From Zeus faber (Eukaryota > Chordata > Actinopteri > Zeiformes > Zeidae), in assembly GCA_960531495.1 (NCBI GenBank), contig OY482855.1:6148139-6212138 (forward strand): a stretch of 64,000 bases of DNA. Reading direction: 5' to 3'. Shown piece by piece: positions 1 through 14,205 of the stretch. The notes beneath the pieces were generated by a model. It was given only the letters and a program-made list of their open reading frames with translations, was not told where the DNA came from and did no database searches. Numbering within the stretch: position 1 is the stretch's first letter; every line of letters begins with the position of its first letter. The position numbers and the translations under genes are program-made.

Positions 1-684
1 CGTCAAGCATGGAGGTGGAAGCATTATGCTTTGGGGGTGTTTCTCTGCTAAGGGGACAGGTCGACTTCACCGCATTGAGGGAAAGATGGATGGGGCCATG
101 TACCGTGAAAACCTGGGTGACAACCTCCTTCTCTCAGCCAGGACACTAAAAATGGGTGGTGGATGGGTCTTCCAGCACGACAATGACCCAAAACATACAG
201 CCAAGGCAACAAAGGAGTGGCTCAAGAAGAAGCACATTGAGGTCATGGAGTGGCCTGGCCAGTCTCCGGACCTTGATCCTATAGAAAATCTGTGGCGGGA
301 GCTGAAGCTTGGAGTTGCCAAGCGACAGCCTCGAAACCTTAAAGTTTTGGAGAGGATCTGCAAAGAGGAGTGGTCCAAAATTCCTCCTGAGATGTGTGCA
401 AACCTGGTAATCAACTACAAGAAACGTCTGTACTTACCAACAAGGGTTTCTCCACCAAGTACTAAGTCATGTTTTGATAGGGAATCAAATACTTATTTCA
501 CTCAATGAAATGCAAAATAATTTGTATCTTTAATTTAATGTGATTTTCTGGATTTTCTTTTTGATATTCTGTCACTCACTGTTATAATAAAGCTACCAAA
601 AATTACCACAAAAATTCTAGACCGTTCACTTTGTCAGTGGGCAAACTTAAAAAATCAGTGAGGGATCAAATAATTATTTCCTCC
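1..684 (+). mobile_element. Tc1-like transposon, left end cut by window
   Basis: The C-terminal half of a Tc1/mariner transposase reads from base 1 to the stop near 506. Visible family landmarks are [10 protein letters not shown], the second catalytic Asp in [10 protein letters not shown], and [11 protein letters not shown], which carries the third acidic residue of the DD34E triad. The first Asp and the DNA-binding part lie outside the window. Downstream is the terminal inverted repeat, ending around 684 after the run aaataattatttcctcc. The same terminus recurs inverted at 18083-18180. This copy lies downstream of the last epn2 exon seen and may be in a further epn2 intron. The visible frame is open, but completeness cannot be judged. 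Confidence 0.88.
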
Positions 685-716
685 ACAATTTCCTCCACAA
701 TGCAATGATGATACCA

Positions 717-741
<25 letters not shown>
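717..741. repeat. (TA)n microsatellite
   Basis: About 12 uninterrupted TA units follow the Tc1 terminus. No gene is associated. Confidence 0.9.
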
Positions 742-750
<9 letters not shown>

Positions 751-3067
751 CAACCAAACTGGATTCAATTTACACTTCCCTGGTATCATCATTGCCCTAA
801 AAACGATTCTGAAAAAAAAAAAATAAAAAGCTAAACCCAAGGGGTTACAGGTTTTCTATGATCAGGTTTTTCCCCTAAGAACTTCTCAAGCACTTTCAAG
901 CACACACACAAAAGGGGGCTATTTTCAAGGTGTTCCAGCACTTTGAGGAACGGGTAAGAACCCTGTTAAATACTTTCACCCCCAGACACCTAGCAGATAA
1001 TCCATACACCGTGTTGTGACAGGCCCCTTGAATGTCTGTCTGCACCACTCCCAGTCTGGTTCCCTCTCTGACACACACACGCATACACACAGGCACGCAC
1101 ACTAAAATGATCAGGATATGCGAGCTGCTCAGAGGCAGACAGCGTGGCAGCAGACACAAACACCGGAGGGCCACAAACGCTGCTGAGGTCTTCATTCATT
1201 GCAGAATGTGAGGGCAGCCACTTCAGACAACCAGAGGACCCCTTGTGAACCTCAGTCAATAGTGGGAGCTTCCTACATCTACTAATATTTCTACTGTCCA
1301 GATCTGGCGGTTGATGGCTTGGACGGCCGGGTTTTGTACCCACCAACAACCAACAAAAAAAAAAGCCGCTTCCTCGAACAACCATTTACAATAAAGACCT
1401 CTGTATTCTTTCTGTTAAAGTTAGACATCTTTTTATTAGTCAAATTATCAGACATTAATGGATGACTCATAACATGAGATTAATAGTCTTTATAAGAGCC
1501 GTCAGTTGATCCTCCTCACAAACATTTAACCCTTTGGATGCAAGTCCATTTCAAATCGACCCCATAGAACGGTTCATAGCCACTGCTTTATGAACCCCCA
1601 CCCTCTCAAAAACTTCTCTCAGAACTGAAGCAGAATACTGTTTTGACCCTTGAGGTTGTCCGATAAGTATGCGTTAAATTTTGTGTTCCGGGTTTCAGAG
1701 ACCTATTTTCGATTCAGCGATCCGCTTAAGGGGCCAAAGGTTGGGCAACGCCGCTGTACAAATCCGCATCTACCAGCGGTGTCGATACTGACATTTTGCC
1801 AGGATTTCTTGGAAGAAAAGAGTAACTTACCGTTCTGATTGTGCATAGGCTACCCTGCAAGCGACGCATTTTCCTGCTACATTTTAATAACAGCGGTCCA
1901 AGGCAAGCTAATGTTACATCCAATACATGGTGTTTTTGTTTCTTTGTCCCCCACACATCCTTGACATCATTGTGTCAAGTTATTTGTCTTGATCTGGAAC
2001 GGCGGTCGCACACCACATCCATCACCGCCACATTCAACACACTGTGTGAAACTACTTCCTCAAATCTCCTTCAAGAAGAGAAACAGTCAGAGAGCAGCTG
2101 ATCCTCAAATAATCCAACAGCCCAGTGAAACGGTGACACAGCCCACAAGAAAATGTGACACGGGACAAGACCAGAGAAAAAAAACAAAACAAGCTGACTG
2201 AAAAATAACATATATGATAGTGTTCAAATTTCTAAACATTTAACCACCATCTTTTTTGTTTTTGCTCCGGTCCGGGGACATTTGACAACAGACAAAACAA
2301 GCGTGTCCATGTCCTGTAAAGATCCTTGGATGTTAGTTTATGCTTTTAGGGATTTAAAGACGAAGAGGTTTTTTGTTTTTTTTTGCATCTACACAATGCA
2401 TTTTAACCATACAAATGGGTCTCATTTGTCAACTTGCACATTCCTCGTGCATTTGGGTAAAAGGCTGCAATTCAGGAACGCCTCTGCATGGAGCGGGTTA
2501 TGGCGCTTATTCGTTTTTTATGGCAAAAAGGAATTTGAGATAAGAATTCAAACTATAATTAGTTTACATTGGATTTTCACAATATGCAAAGACGTACGCA
2601 TGGCCTTGAACAGCAACAAAAATGATCGCTGCTACCGAAAGCTGATGATTGCGTGAGTGTAATTAAGTGCATTCGTTAATAAAATGATGAAACATTGTTA
2701 ATATACCGAGAATTTCAGACATGAGATCCTTTGTTTGACGCACTGATTTCCAATTTTCACTCATTTTTGGCTGATCCCTTTAGAACGGCCGCACTGGCGA
2801 ATGGAGAGCAAGAGAGACCATTAACCCAAGGTCTCACACCCAATGTGTCCATTATCCAGCCATAGAGTCTTTAAGTGAGTAGCTCCACCCCCCCCACACA
2901 CACGTCAGGAGCCTCTGGTGGAACTTCCCAATGACTCATAATGTACACAAACCATTAAGGGCCCTTTTATGTTTGCTTGCAGGACACGGACACACATATG
3001 GACAACATGGACGCTTTGACAAAGGGAAACGGGGACATTAGCGGAGAGACAGAGACAGGGTGAGTAC
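742..3067. other. Non-coding stretch without recognised genes
   Basis: I searched both strands for the missing C-terminal exons of epsin-2 (NPF motifs, the TPESFLGP-type block) and did not find them. The open frames here are short, lack family motifs and overlap on opposite strands. It is probably intronic sequence of epn2, whose last exons should lie to the left of the window. Confidence 0.5.
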
Positions 3068-3160
3068 CAGTGGGGACAGAGGAGGAGGAGCGGAGGCTGT
3101 CAAACTCTGAGAAGTCTTCTTTAGACGTACCGTTGGACACACTGAACAGGTCAAAGCTAC
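3068..3160 (-). CDS. epn2: epn2 coding exon 7
   Basis: 93 nt, entered in phase 1 (split Gly codon) and left in phase 1. It encodes GSFDLFS, then NGTSKEDFSEFDSLRS, matching the conserved epsin-2 block GSFELF...DDFSEFDNLR that follows the DPW region. The acceptor TCTTTCCAG is only 12 nt from a 123-bp repeat that is (UG)n in the transcript. The donor at 3067-3064 reads GTACTC, a weak match to consensus, so the exact 3' boundary is less certain than the protein match. Later exons are not in the window. Confidence 0.85.
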
Positions 3161-3171
3161 CTGGAAAGAGA

Positions 3172-3297
<126 letters not shown>

Positions 3298-3519
3298 AAA
3301 CACATAAAGCGGGCGTGCACATGTGACATAAACACACAAGGACAAATGGCAACAAAGACAACCACAATTCAGCACGGATGCTTTAGTAATCAGGAGAAAA
3401 TGAGTAGGAATTACAACCAGGTGGGGTGGGGATAAAATAAAAAATATTTTATTTTTTATTTTTTTTTTACTCTGCCCAGTCATAAAATGATAACTACAAA
3501 TGAAAAAAACCCAAGTCAC

Positions 3520-3672
3520 CTGCGTTGGAGGTCTTGGGCCGGGTGGCCGCCTGGCCCCAGGGGTCAGCGGCCGGAGCAGGGTTGGTCGCCCAGGGATCGC
3601 CGCTCTTCAGAGGGGGGACGGAGGGGGAAGCGCCCCACGGATCAGCTGGGACCACAGGCTTGGGGGTGGCGC
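3520..3672 (-). CDS. epn2: epn2 coding exon 6 (DPW exon)
   Basis: 153 nt. A Gly codon is split with exon 5, followed by ATPKPVVPADPWGASPS, SGDPWATNP and AADPWGQAAT. The three DPW tripeptides are the AP-2 alpha-appendage binding motifs of epsins. The acceptor is CCCTTCAG and the donor GTGACT. Phases are 1 in and 1 out, consistent with both neighbours. The antisense strand is also open across this exon (3487-3744); I treat that as a shadow of the GC-rich coding sequence. Confidence 0.9.
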
Positions 3673-3866
3673 CTGAAGGGCCGGTGGAAAAGGGCAGCAC
3701 GACATAAAGAATTTTTAAGTATAGAAAGAGTGTTTTTCGCATGAGGTTACACTTGTGTAACACTTGCAGTTGTGTTGTTGAGCGTCATGGTTTTGGGTAC
3801 CAGGCTAAAAGCAGGATACAGAGCATATCTCCATAACAAAAATAACAAAAATATAACAAAAATAAC

Positions 3867-3892
3867 ACGTGAAATAACACGGGTCCTCGCTT
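3867..3892 (+). repeat. Fragment of MITE family A
   Basis: 26 bp matching the interior of the copy at 4048-4370 (the segment around gaaataacacgggtcctcgc). A short internal scrap lying 155 bp from the full copy. Confidence 0.5.
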
Positions 3893-4047
3893 TTAAATGG
3901 AAAGATAGAAATAAGAATTTACCATTGTTAACAATGAGGGGACAAGAGGACTGTTGAGATTCTTAAGCAGGACGTACGCTTAAAAAGACGCGAAAATAAA
4001 ATACGTTAAAACCACCGGAGAACGCGTCAGCACACAATCAGCAGAAC

Positions 4048-4370
4048 ACAGGTACTCCTCACTTAAATGACCTACCTGTTTAACCACGTTCGGACTTACG
4101 ACCAGCTCTCTGACCAGTCTGTATTGTACACTCTGTACAACACTGCAGCGTGCAAGCTGCATGCACAGCGTCTCAGCGTCAAGCATCTCATCGCACATCA
4201 CCATTCTCAGTCTCAGTCTCGTTCGCGCAGTATGTCAGTATTCACTACACTAGCGTTCACAATGGCCACGCCCCCTTACGTGAAATAACACGGGTCCTCG
4301 CTTATCGACCAATTGACCTAACAACCTGGTCCGAGGAACAGAACTCGGTCGTTAAGTGAGGAGTACCTGT
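4048..4370. mobile_element. MITE family A, full copy (323 bp)
   Basis: Perfect 19-bp terminal inverted repeats: acaggtactcctcacttaa at 4048-4066 and its reverse complement at 4352-4370. No coding capacity. A second copy with a truncated 5' side lies at 10979-11216. I cannot see a clear target duplication, so the superfamily is not assigned. It lies in the intron between epn2 exons 5 and 6. Confidence 0.8.
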
Positions 4371-5628
<1,258 letters not shown>

Positions 5629-5665
5629 ACTTTTTTCGGCATATTATATGCTTGTGTGTGTGTAC

Positions 5666-5804
5666 CGTATGACTGCCAGGGATCTGGGGCGGCAGCAGCG
5701 GCCCCTGCGGCCCCAGCGGCCCCAGCGGCCCCAGCGGCCCCAGCGGCCCAGGGGTCGGCCAAGGCACCTGCTGCTGGAACGTCCATCAGATCCATCAGAG
5801 AAGA
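5666..5804 (-). CDS. epn2: epn2 coding exon 5 (clathrin box, Ala/DPW)
   Basis: 139 nt, phase 0 in and phase 1 out. It encodes SSLMDLMDV, corresponding to the epsin clathrin-box region, then ALADPWAAG, a run of GAA repeats and APDPWQSYG. Two DPW motifs flank the alanine/glycine block. That block is encoded by an almost perfect 9-bp tandem repeat (plus-strand unit ggccccagc, 5709-5749), so its length may vary. The acceptor is CCAGCCCCAG and the donor GTACAC. Human EPN2 has a DPW-containing but less repetitive stretch here. Confidence 0.9.
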
Positions 5805-6068
5805 CTGGGGCTGGAGAGACAGGGAGAGCAAGAGAACGAGACATGTTCAGCCAAACTTGCATATGGAACACATGGGTAAACATGTCAAAGTGGTATGACT
5901 GTGACTCAAAGATAGTAGAGAGGAGCTTGATTTGACTTCATTTAGAGAAGCCACTGTGTTCAAAAGTAATCATATCATTGTTTTATTAATTTGTTCCCCG
6001 ACAGACACAAATAAGAAGGAATGACAGCAAAGCCCTGCTACAGCATAGCTTGTAGGGGGGCATGGTAC

Positions 6069-6173
6069 CTCTTTCTTCTTCTTGGCCAGTTTGCCAGAGC
6101 TCGGGCCTCCCTTCTTGCTCTCCTCCAGGGCCATCTGCAGCCTCAGGTCGTCGCCTCGGCGGATGCGCTCGTC
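6069..6173 (-). CDS. epn2: epn2 coding exon 4 (second UIM)
   Basis: 105 nt, exactly 35 codons, phase 0 on both sides. It encodes DERIRRGDDLRLQMALEESK, a ubiquitin-interacting motif with acidic lead, central Leu/Met-Ala-Leu and the conserved Ser, then a Gly/Ser linker and a basic tail (KLAKKKKE). Acceptor CTTTTGCAG, donor GTACCA. Being a whole number of codons, it could be skipped without changing the frame. Confidence 0.92.
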
Positions 6174-6508
6174 CTGCAAAAGGCAAACACACCTTATCTG
6201 TAGGCAGAAGAGCCACTGTCCATCCCCACCCACACACCCTCTTGTCTTTCAAGAGCCCAAATATGCAAATACGTTGTACGACGTACAATAAGGAACTTAG
6301 AATGCTCAACAAGCACTACATTTTGCTTAATAGAGGATCCTTGCTTGGCTAACACGTGAATCAAAGGACGTCTCAGTCAACACCTTGCATGCAGCAGTTT
6401 GCTTTTTGTATGTACAGCAAGAAACAATACCAAAAAATGGTGCTTTAGGCATAACAAGTTGCAAAATCAGAAACGAGTGAGTAGATCTGTGTTTGTCCGT
6501 GCATGTAC

Positions 6509-6615
6509 CTTTTCTGCATCCTCTCTGCTCATGGCCAGGGCCAGCTGCACCTGCAACTCCTCCTCTCCAGTGGTCTGGGGTCGGGCCTGCTCCAGCTCAG
6601 AGCCAGCGACAGTGG
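6509..6615 (-). CDS. epn2: epn2 coding exon 3 (first UIM)
   Basis: 107 nt. The first two bases complete a codon from exon 2. It then encodes TVAGSELEQARPQTTGEEE and LQVQLALAMSREDAEK, which is the first epsin UIM (EEELQ.QLALAMSRE core). Acceptor GTGTTTTAG, donor GTACAT. It is followed in frame by exon 4, so the two UIMs are on separate small exons. A 13.7-kb transposon-rich intron separates it from exon 2. Confidence 0.93.
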
Positions 6616-7036
6616 CTAAAACACACAGACACACACAGTGTATAAAAATAATTTTCTCCGTTTCTATTATGTGTTCGCTTTCAAGGAAACTTGGAAAGGT
6701 TGACTAACTCGGTCTCGTTACAAGTCTGACTCATGATGTGTGAACTCTTCGTTGGAGGAATGACTCAATCGTTTTGTGTTTGAGTTTTTAAGTGTTGTAA
6801 AAGTGAACAAAAACCCATCATGCATTTTAATTCTAAAACACAATGCTGGCAAAATGGAATATTTGCACATTCAATTACACATAAAATTATGGCGATATGC
6901 AATATTTCCGAGTGGCAATTCAATAAGTATCGCAATTCTGCTGGTATTGGTATCGCAAGTTCTTAGTTGAACTCTCCGTCTCCGTGGGCGTCTGAGCCTA
7001 AAGAGATGGGGCTGTGTTCCAGCTGCTTTTACACGT

Positions 7037-8341
<1,305 letters not shown>

Positions 8342-10115
8342 CACTCACTGAGGACTTCATTAGGACCTAGGGGTGTTACAATTCTCCAAATCCACTAAAT
8401 GATTTGACTTTCGATTTTAAGGTCATGATTCGATTTAATTTTCATATGTATAATTTTTAGCACTGATGGCTAGGCCATGTTACACTACTTAGTCTTGATT
8501 TGTAAAGAAAAACCCTTGTTTCTCAATAAGTAACTTTGAGTCCAGTCACATGAAATCATTATAAATAGTTATTTTTTGTAGTGGAATAAATATAAACCGA
8601 ATATTTCATACAATTGCATAGATAAAATAAATGCTTGGGAGCCGTGAGAGCCAGCTTTTTCAACACTACTGCAAGTGTGACTCTTCTCCACACCCTTGTC
8701 CATTCTTCTTTAATTTGAATTTTTTCCTAATTCTACTCATATCACACCATCAAGTTCCATTTAACATTATATTATCTTTGATATCACAATCCAAATTATA
8801 TCCATAACATGAACTACTCTTATTGAGCATGTACTGCACGTACCGGAACTTCTCTCACGCTGCCAGTCTCAGTTCTGAGCTCTAAAGTGGACAAATCAAG
8901 TAGGAAAAAAATATAATAATAATAAAATATCATTTTATTGAATCGAAGTGCACTTTTTCTTTAAGATGATTAGAACGCACAAGCTGCGAGCTCTGACTCG
9001 AGCCGATACAGTACGCAGATTATTTTCACATAACGTTACATCAGAGATCACATTTATTTTGTCTCGTCAAGATCCATGTCGGACAATATTATCCACAAAA
9101 ATACAGGGAGGATGGCAAACCTGCTTGTGATTTCCAACGCTCATTTAGATTGATTTTTTGATTTTGAATCAGAACAGCCCTATTAGGAAAACTATACTAA
9201 TACCGGGGAGGACCTCCCTTTGCTCTCAAAACAGCCTCAATTATTCTTGGCATGGATTCCACAAGATCCATATTGCTTTGAGATTTTGCTCCATGTTGAC
9301 ATGATCGCGTCCCACAATTCCTGCAGATTTGTCAGCTGCACATTCATGGTGCGAATCTCCCGTTCTATCACATCCAGATGTTCTACTGTATATAGATCCA
9401 GTGACTGGGAAGGCAACTGAAGAACATTTAACTCATTGCCATGTCCATGAAACCAGTTGGGGATCTGGTGTATCATATACTGGAAGTATCCATTAGAAGA
9501 TGGATAAATTGTGACAATGAAGAGATGCACATGGTCAGCAACCAGTCTCAAATGTGGGTGTGGCATTCAAGCAATGATTGATTGGTATTAAAGAGCTCAA
9601 AGTGTGTGAAGGAAAAAATTCCCCACACCAGTACACCACTGCCACCTGCCTGGACTGTTGACACAAGGCATGTGGGGTCCATGGATTATTGCTGTTGGCA
9701 CCAAATTCTGACCCTACCATCTGTGTGTTTAAGCAGAAAATTCCAGAAAAGTCCAGATTCATCAGACCAGGCTACGTTTATCATGAGCCTGCAGCATCAG
9801 CTTTCTGTTCTTGCTGTTGGGGCTCATCAGCCTCAAGGTTCAATGTGTTGTACATTCTGAGATGTTTTTCCGCTCACCAAAATTGTACAGAGTGGTTCTC
9901 TGAGTTACCGTAGCCTGTCAACTCGAACCAATCTGGCCATTCTCCGTTGACCTCTTTCATCAACAAGGTGTTTCCATCCGCAGAGCTGCCGCTCACTGGG
10001 TGTTTTTTGCTAATTCTGAGTAAACTCAAGAGACTGTCGTGCATGGAAATCCCAGGAGATCAGCAGTTACAGAAATACTCAAACCAGCCCGTCTGGCACC
10101 AACCAGCGTTTCTGT
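8342..10115 (-). mobile_element. Degenerate Tc1-like transposon, minus, split by a MITE
   Basis: A terminal repeat starts after TA at 8340-8341 (cactcactgagg...cattagga). It is interrupted at 8368-9182 by a nested element and resumes with actatactaataccggg. Reading the minus strand from about 10115 down to 9237 gives a heavily mutated Tc1 transposase: ARRAGLSIS.TADLLGF, TWSDESGLF (first catalytic Asp), VYPSSxGYFQ-like text and LDLYTVEHLD, where the usual [11 protein letters not shown] is eroded. There are stops in all parts. The right terminal repeat was not found, so the right boundary is approximate. Confidence 0.75.
8368..9182. mobile_element. hAT-type MITE nested in the Tc1 relic
   Basis: 815 bp beginning TAGGGGTGTTAC and ending GAACAGCCCTA. 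The flanks ttaggacc (8360-8367) and ttaggaaa (9183-9190) look like a diverged 8-bp duplication. Removing the insert restores the expected Tc1 terminus ttaggaa...actata. The interior contains gtaactttgagtccagtcac, also present at 27646-27665 in the related repeat 27072-28434. Non-coding. Confidence 0.65.
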
Positions 10116-10978
10116 TAACCGATAATTGCTGGTTTTTGACTGGTTAACTGTGTTGAAGTCCGACATATTTAAATCTCCCCGGTCATCATGTCTGGTGAAA
10201 ATAATTCCATCCAAGCACACTGTAAAGTAGTGCATCATTTCGATAAAAAAAGTCTGCAGATCTGTCAATTTCTGCACTCAACAAGTTGCAGCGGGAAGCC
10301 AATCAGTTTGGATCATCTAAAGTTGATTTGAAAGCTTCACCTCTGACCAATCACATTTGTCGATATAGAACTAAGCCCCGCCCCCTCCCTCGTGGACAGG
10401 TTGAGCTTGTAAACACACACGGAGCGGAAGCGTCCAGAACTCTGAGGAAAAACAGAAAGATGATGTGTCGTTGGGACACATACATCCACAGTTTGGCATT
10501 TTTTTTGCAATATTTAAGTTCTGACCCAAAGCAGAGGGTAAATATCCATTGTGTAAAATATGTCGACGGGAGACACCAAAAACTTTATTTATTTAAACCT
10601 ACTTGCCAAATTGATTTTGTTTTTGATTTGATCAAATTTTATTTTAGTGAAATGTTAATAAAAGCACCTGCACTTGTTACTTATTGTTCATAAACAAATT
10701 ATTTGATTTCAAGTAGTAATATTCATCATTTTTATTCATTTATTTTAAAAGTTGCGTTTACTGACGGGACTTATTTTATTTTTAATATTCAATAAAAAAT
10801 ATTATACATTTACATGCCTTGATGATGTCCCTCTCTATACTGCCTACTTATCAATTGTTTTTAAGCTTGATAAACAGATAATATTTGACCGGAATCTCTC
10901 CCATTTGTCCAGGTAGTGGCTGGTACAAATTTTTTTCAAACGGAAACTCTGGCACCAAAAATCAAGCCACGGTCCAAA
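10116..10978. other. Intronic sequence of epn2
   Basis: The first about 150 bases may still belong to the Tc1 relic. The rest is AT-rich with no recognised feature. Confidence 0.45.
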
Positions 10979-11216
10979 ACACTCTGACCAATTGGTATTG
11001 TTTACTGTGTACAATACCGCAACGTGCGCGCTGCGCGAGCAGCGTCTCAGCATCAAGCATCTCATCACCGTTATCAGTCTCAATCTTGCAGTCTGTCAGT
11101 ATTCACCACGGCCATGCCCCCTTAGGTGATATAACACGGGTCCTCGCTTATCGACCAATTCACTTAACAACCTGGTCGTAGGGACAGAACTCGGCCGTTA
11201 AGTGAAGAGTACCTGT
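10979..11216. mobile_element. MITE family A, 5'-truncated copy
   Basis: Aligns by eye with 4100-4370, sharing agcgtctcagc, catcaagcatctcatc, aacacgggtcctcgcttatc and the terminal block ttaagtgaagagtacctgt. The left terminal repeat is missing. Same orientation as the full copy. Confidence 0.7.
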
Positions 11217-11423
11217 ATTGTAGATGGACTCAAGAGTTTAATACATTCCACCATTTTCATCATACTTGAGGGAAAGCATAGACTAGGACGGTCACGGTGA
11301 AGAAATTTCCGCAGTGCTGATATAGGGGGGCTCAACCATTTTTTTCTGTTCTACAAGGGCTGATGTTTACGTTGCTTTATTAAGACAAATAAAGATTTCT
11401 TATAGTTCAGCTATTTTTCTATG

Positions 11424-11480
11424 CCAGAGGTTTCGCAACCACTGGGCCGCGGACTGGTGCCGTGAACTGGCATTTGCCAC
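11424..11480. repeat. hAT-like terminal fragment
   Basis: The text ccagaggtttcgcaaccact followed by gggccgcgg and accgggccg resembles hAT-Charlie-type ends (CAGGGGTC..CAACC..GGGCCGCGG). No partner end or target duplication found. Weak. Confidence 0.35.
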
Positions 11481-12953
11481 CGGGCCGTGAGAAGGTGGAC
11501 AGGAAATTCTTCAGAAGTGATCTGCTAAACATCTCTGCAGCAGAGCAGCAGCAGGACACAGTGTAAATTAAATACATCTATATTTAATTGCCTTGTTTGG
11601 AGAAAATATTACTCTCATCAGAGCTGTGTAGCTCCACAATATCTTCAGCCCTACCGGTCACCAGATTTTCATTATTATGACATTTTGCATAAAATAAACA
11701 CAGGCTACAATTAAATGGGAAAAGCCTGATGAAACATAAAAACAAAAACATGTTAGTGGTCGCGGATGAGGCAGTTTTCTGCACAGCCCCTGTGTGCTTG
11801 TTACACAAGAGGTGGGTCTCTAAAGAGTTTCAAAGACGGCTTGGACGATTTAGTTGGTGACAATTTTGGAAAACTTTCATATTGGAAACACTGTAGAACT
11901 TAAACCTGCCATTTCACAGCAGCAGCAGGCCAGCAACAGCCGATGACAGGGTTGAAAAAGTGCTGTATCCCGTCTAACACATTTGACCTAAAATGTATAA
12001 TTAACATGCAATAAATATATTAGATCTGACCCGTGCAGAGCCGAGATGCATATACTTTTGGCAGCTAATGAGAGAAACACACAAACAAATAAATACATTA
12101 AAATACATTGCTTGACGTGAAAACTGCAGCGCAAATAAACACGGCACAAATCTGACCCGAACAGACCTGGTTATTTTGTCTCCAACGGTGGGAACCGTAT
12201 TACCCTACCACCCAACTTGCTTTCCCCCCTAAAGATTTGAATTGTCCTCAAGCATTTTACCATTGTAGGCATGCTTTCCTTTTTCCCTGTGCCATCATGT
12301 TTTTCTTTCTATAAAGATACGTTTTAAACCAAATATTGCATTTGAGTTGCTTTGCGCTTCCATTCTCACTTTGCTTTTTTTCCTCCCCCAAAAAACAAAA
12401 TCACCAGCAATTATGTACACAGCAGATCTCGTAGCCCCAAATTTAAGGATTTGTGATACATTGTGTTAATGATGCAACTGGTTTAGAGATAACCGTTGTC
12501 ATAACTTGAATTCATGTGGCTTTTGTCCGGGATTTTTGCTGAGACATAGCAGGATTTTTCTCCCACTGGGGTGTCAGGCCACTGACGAGCACCACAGTCC
12601 TGTAGAGACCCCTTCCCCGCAGCACTCCGGGTCTAGCTCGGATGTTTATTTTTCTCAGCCCATTTCCTGATTATGTACTTTGTTGTCTACATGGGACATG
12701 TGCATGCAGACCTGCCAACCTTGGGAAAATATTTTAATTACCACAATAGTGTAACAGGGAGTCTCCGTGGCATTTGAGTTATTGCAGCTAAAGCACTCCC
12801 TCAGTTATTCACACCGTAGCCGTCTCGTAACCAGGATAATCACATCACATGTTAGCTACTACGGCTAACTATATACAGTATACAAATTCATATCATTAGG
12901 ATTTAGCCCTTGAAATGCATCATCTCATAAAGTTACCGAACATGTTTACTAAC
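11481..12953. other. Intronic sequence of epn2
   Basis: Repetitive-looking but unassigned, with no gene or RNA recognised. The first part could be the body of the hAT fragment at 11424. Confidence 0.4.
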
Positions 12954-13930
12954 TAGAGATGCACTGATTGCAATTCTCTTTTGCCGATTCCTATTTCAGA
13001 TTTTTTTAAAGTCTGACCTGCAGACTCCGATTTTTGATCGGTTGTACGTTGATGACAAATACATCCCGTGATCGGATCACGCTCACATGACTGGACAGTT
13101 GCACCTGCGGACTACTGCGTCAATGTTCAGTTACCACAATAGTGTTCATTATTCAATATGGAACAATAATAGAATATGAAACTGTCTCTGAGTTCCAATA
13201 AAATAGAACATGGGACTGTCACCAAGTTTCAGTATAATTCAACCTGTCACTCTCACTGAGTTTTAGTAGGACCCAACATATAACTAACATGGAAATGTCC
13301 AGTCCAAACTTCAAATGAAAATCTTTCACTTTAAGTGCAAATATACATTTGAATTATATTTATATTGTACTTTGCAAATAAATTGTAATCATTACAAAAA
13401 AATAAATAAAAGGCTGACTCTTCTCACTATCGTTCACTGCAGGTCCGCCTGCGCTCACCGTTTATTAACCAACTGAGCAAATGGAACGACTCGTTTTACT
13501 GAGTGACTCCTCAAGAACCGAGTCTCAAAAAAGAGTCTTCATTTTTAAGACTTTTTAATCACGAGAGAAGCTCCGCTGTGAGTGGTAGAAATGCAGTCTG
13601 CACAATGCTCGAATATTGTCAGGCGAAAAATAATTTATCTTATCTTCGTTTACCTTGAAATACCTCCAAACATTTGACATTTTCTTGCTTTTGCTCTCTT
13701 TTTTTGAGCGTCAACTGTGCAACTATGTTACATTACGTTTGGATTGGGTTTGAGTATTGGAGCATTTTTACCATGGATTATATGAGCACTGTTGAGCACT
13801 GTACATGAGCACAGTACAACTTACACAGTGTATACATTTTCTGGCACAGAATCAGAAAAATAATATGACACTGATTGGCCAGTGAAATCCGACCAATTCC
13901 AGTTACCGGTCGATCAACAGTGCATCTCAT
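12954..13930. mobile_element. hAT-like MITE with inverted ends
   Basis: Left end tagagatgcactgattgcaa and right end gatcaacagtgcatctcat are inverted repeats (AGATGCACTG core). The interior is non-coding and AT-rich. A clean target duplication was not found, so boundaries are approximate. Confidence 0.5.
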
Positions 13931-14205
13931 GTTACATTAACGATTACATTTTTGTGCTTTATTATAACTCTGCCACTTCCCATTTTACCTGAGCAATGCA
14001 GTGTTACACCTCGGTGGATAATAAAGTACCGCTCAGTGTGCAGCGTATCAGCGGATGTTGTGTGGGAGGAAAGAGATGTACTTTAAAAACCCAATAAATG
14101 TACGGCAGCAATTCCCAACCTATGGGCTGCAGCCCACCAGTGAGAGGGTATTGCAAGTGGGCCGCCAAATCATGAGCAAGACAGATTGTATAGGGAAAAA
14201 AAATA

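Noticed and set aside
1..3067. Search for the last epn2 exons with NPF motifs
   Set aside because: No minus-strand segment with epsin C-terminal motifs was found; they probably lie outside the window.
3487..3744. Plus-strand open frame over epn2 exon 6
   Set aside because: Antisense shadow of a GC-rich exon whose minus-strand frame matches epsin and is bounded by splice sites.
9237..9566. 109-residue minus-strand frame as a gene
   Set aside because: It aligns with the C-terminal half of a Tc1 transposase with its catalytic motif eroded.
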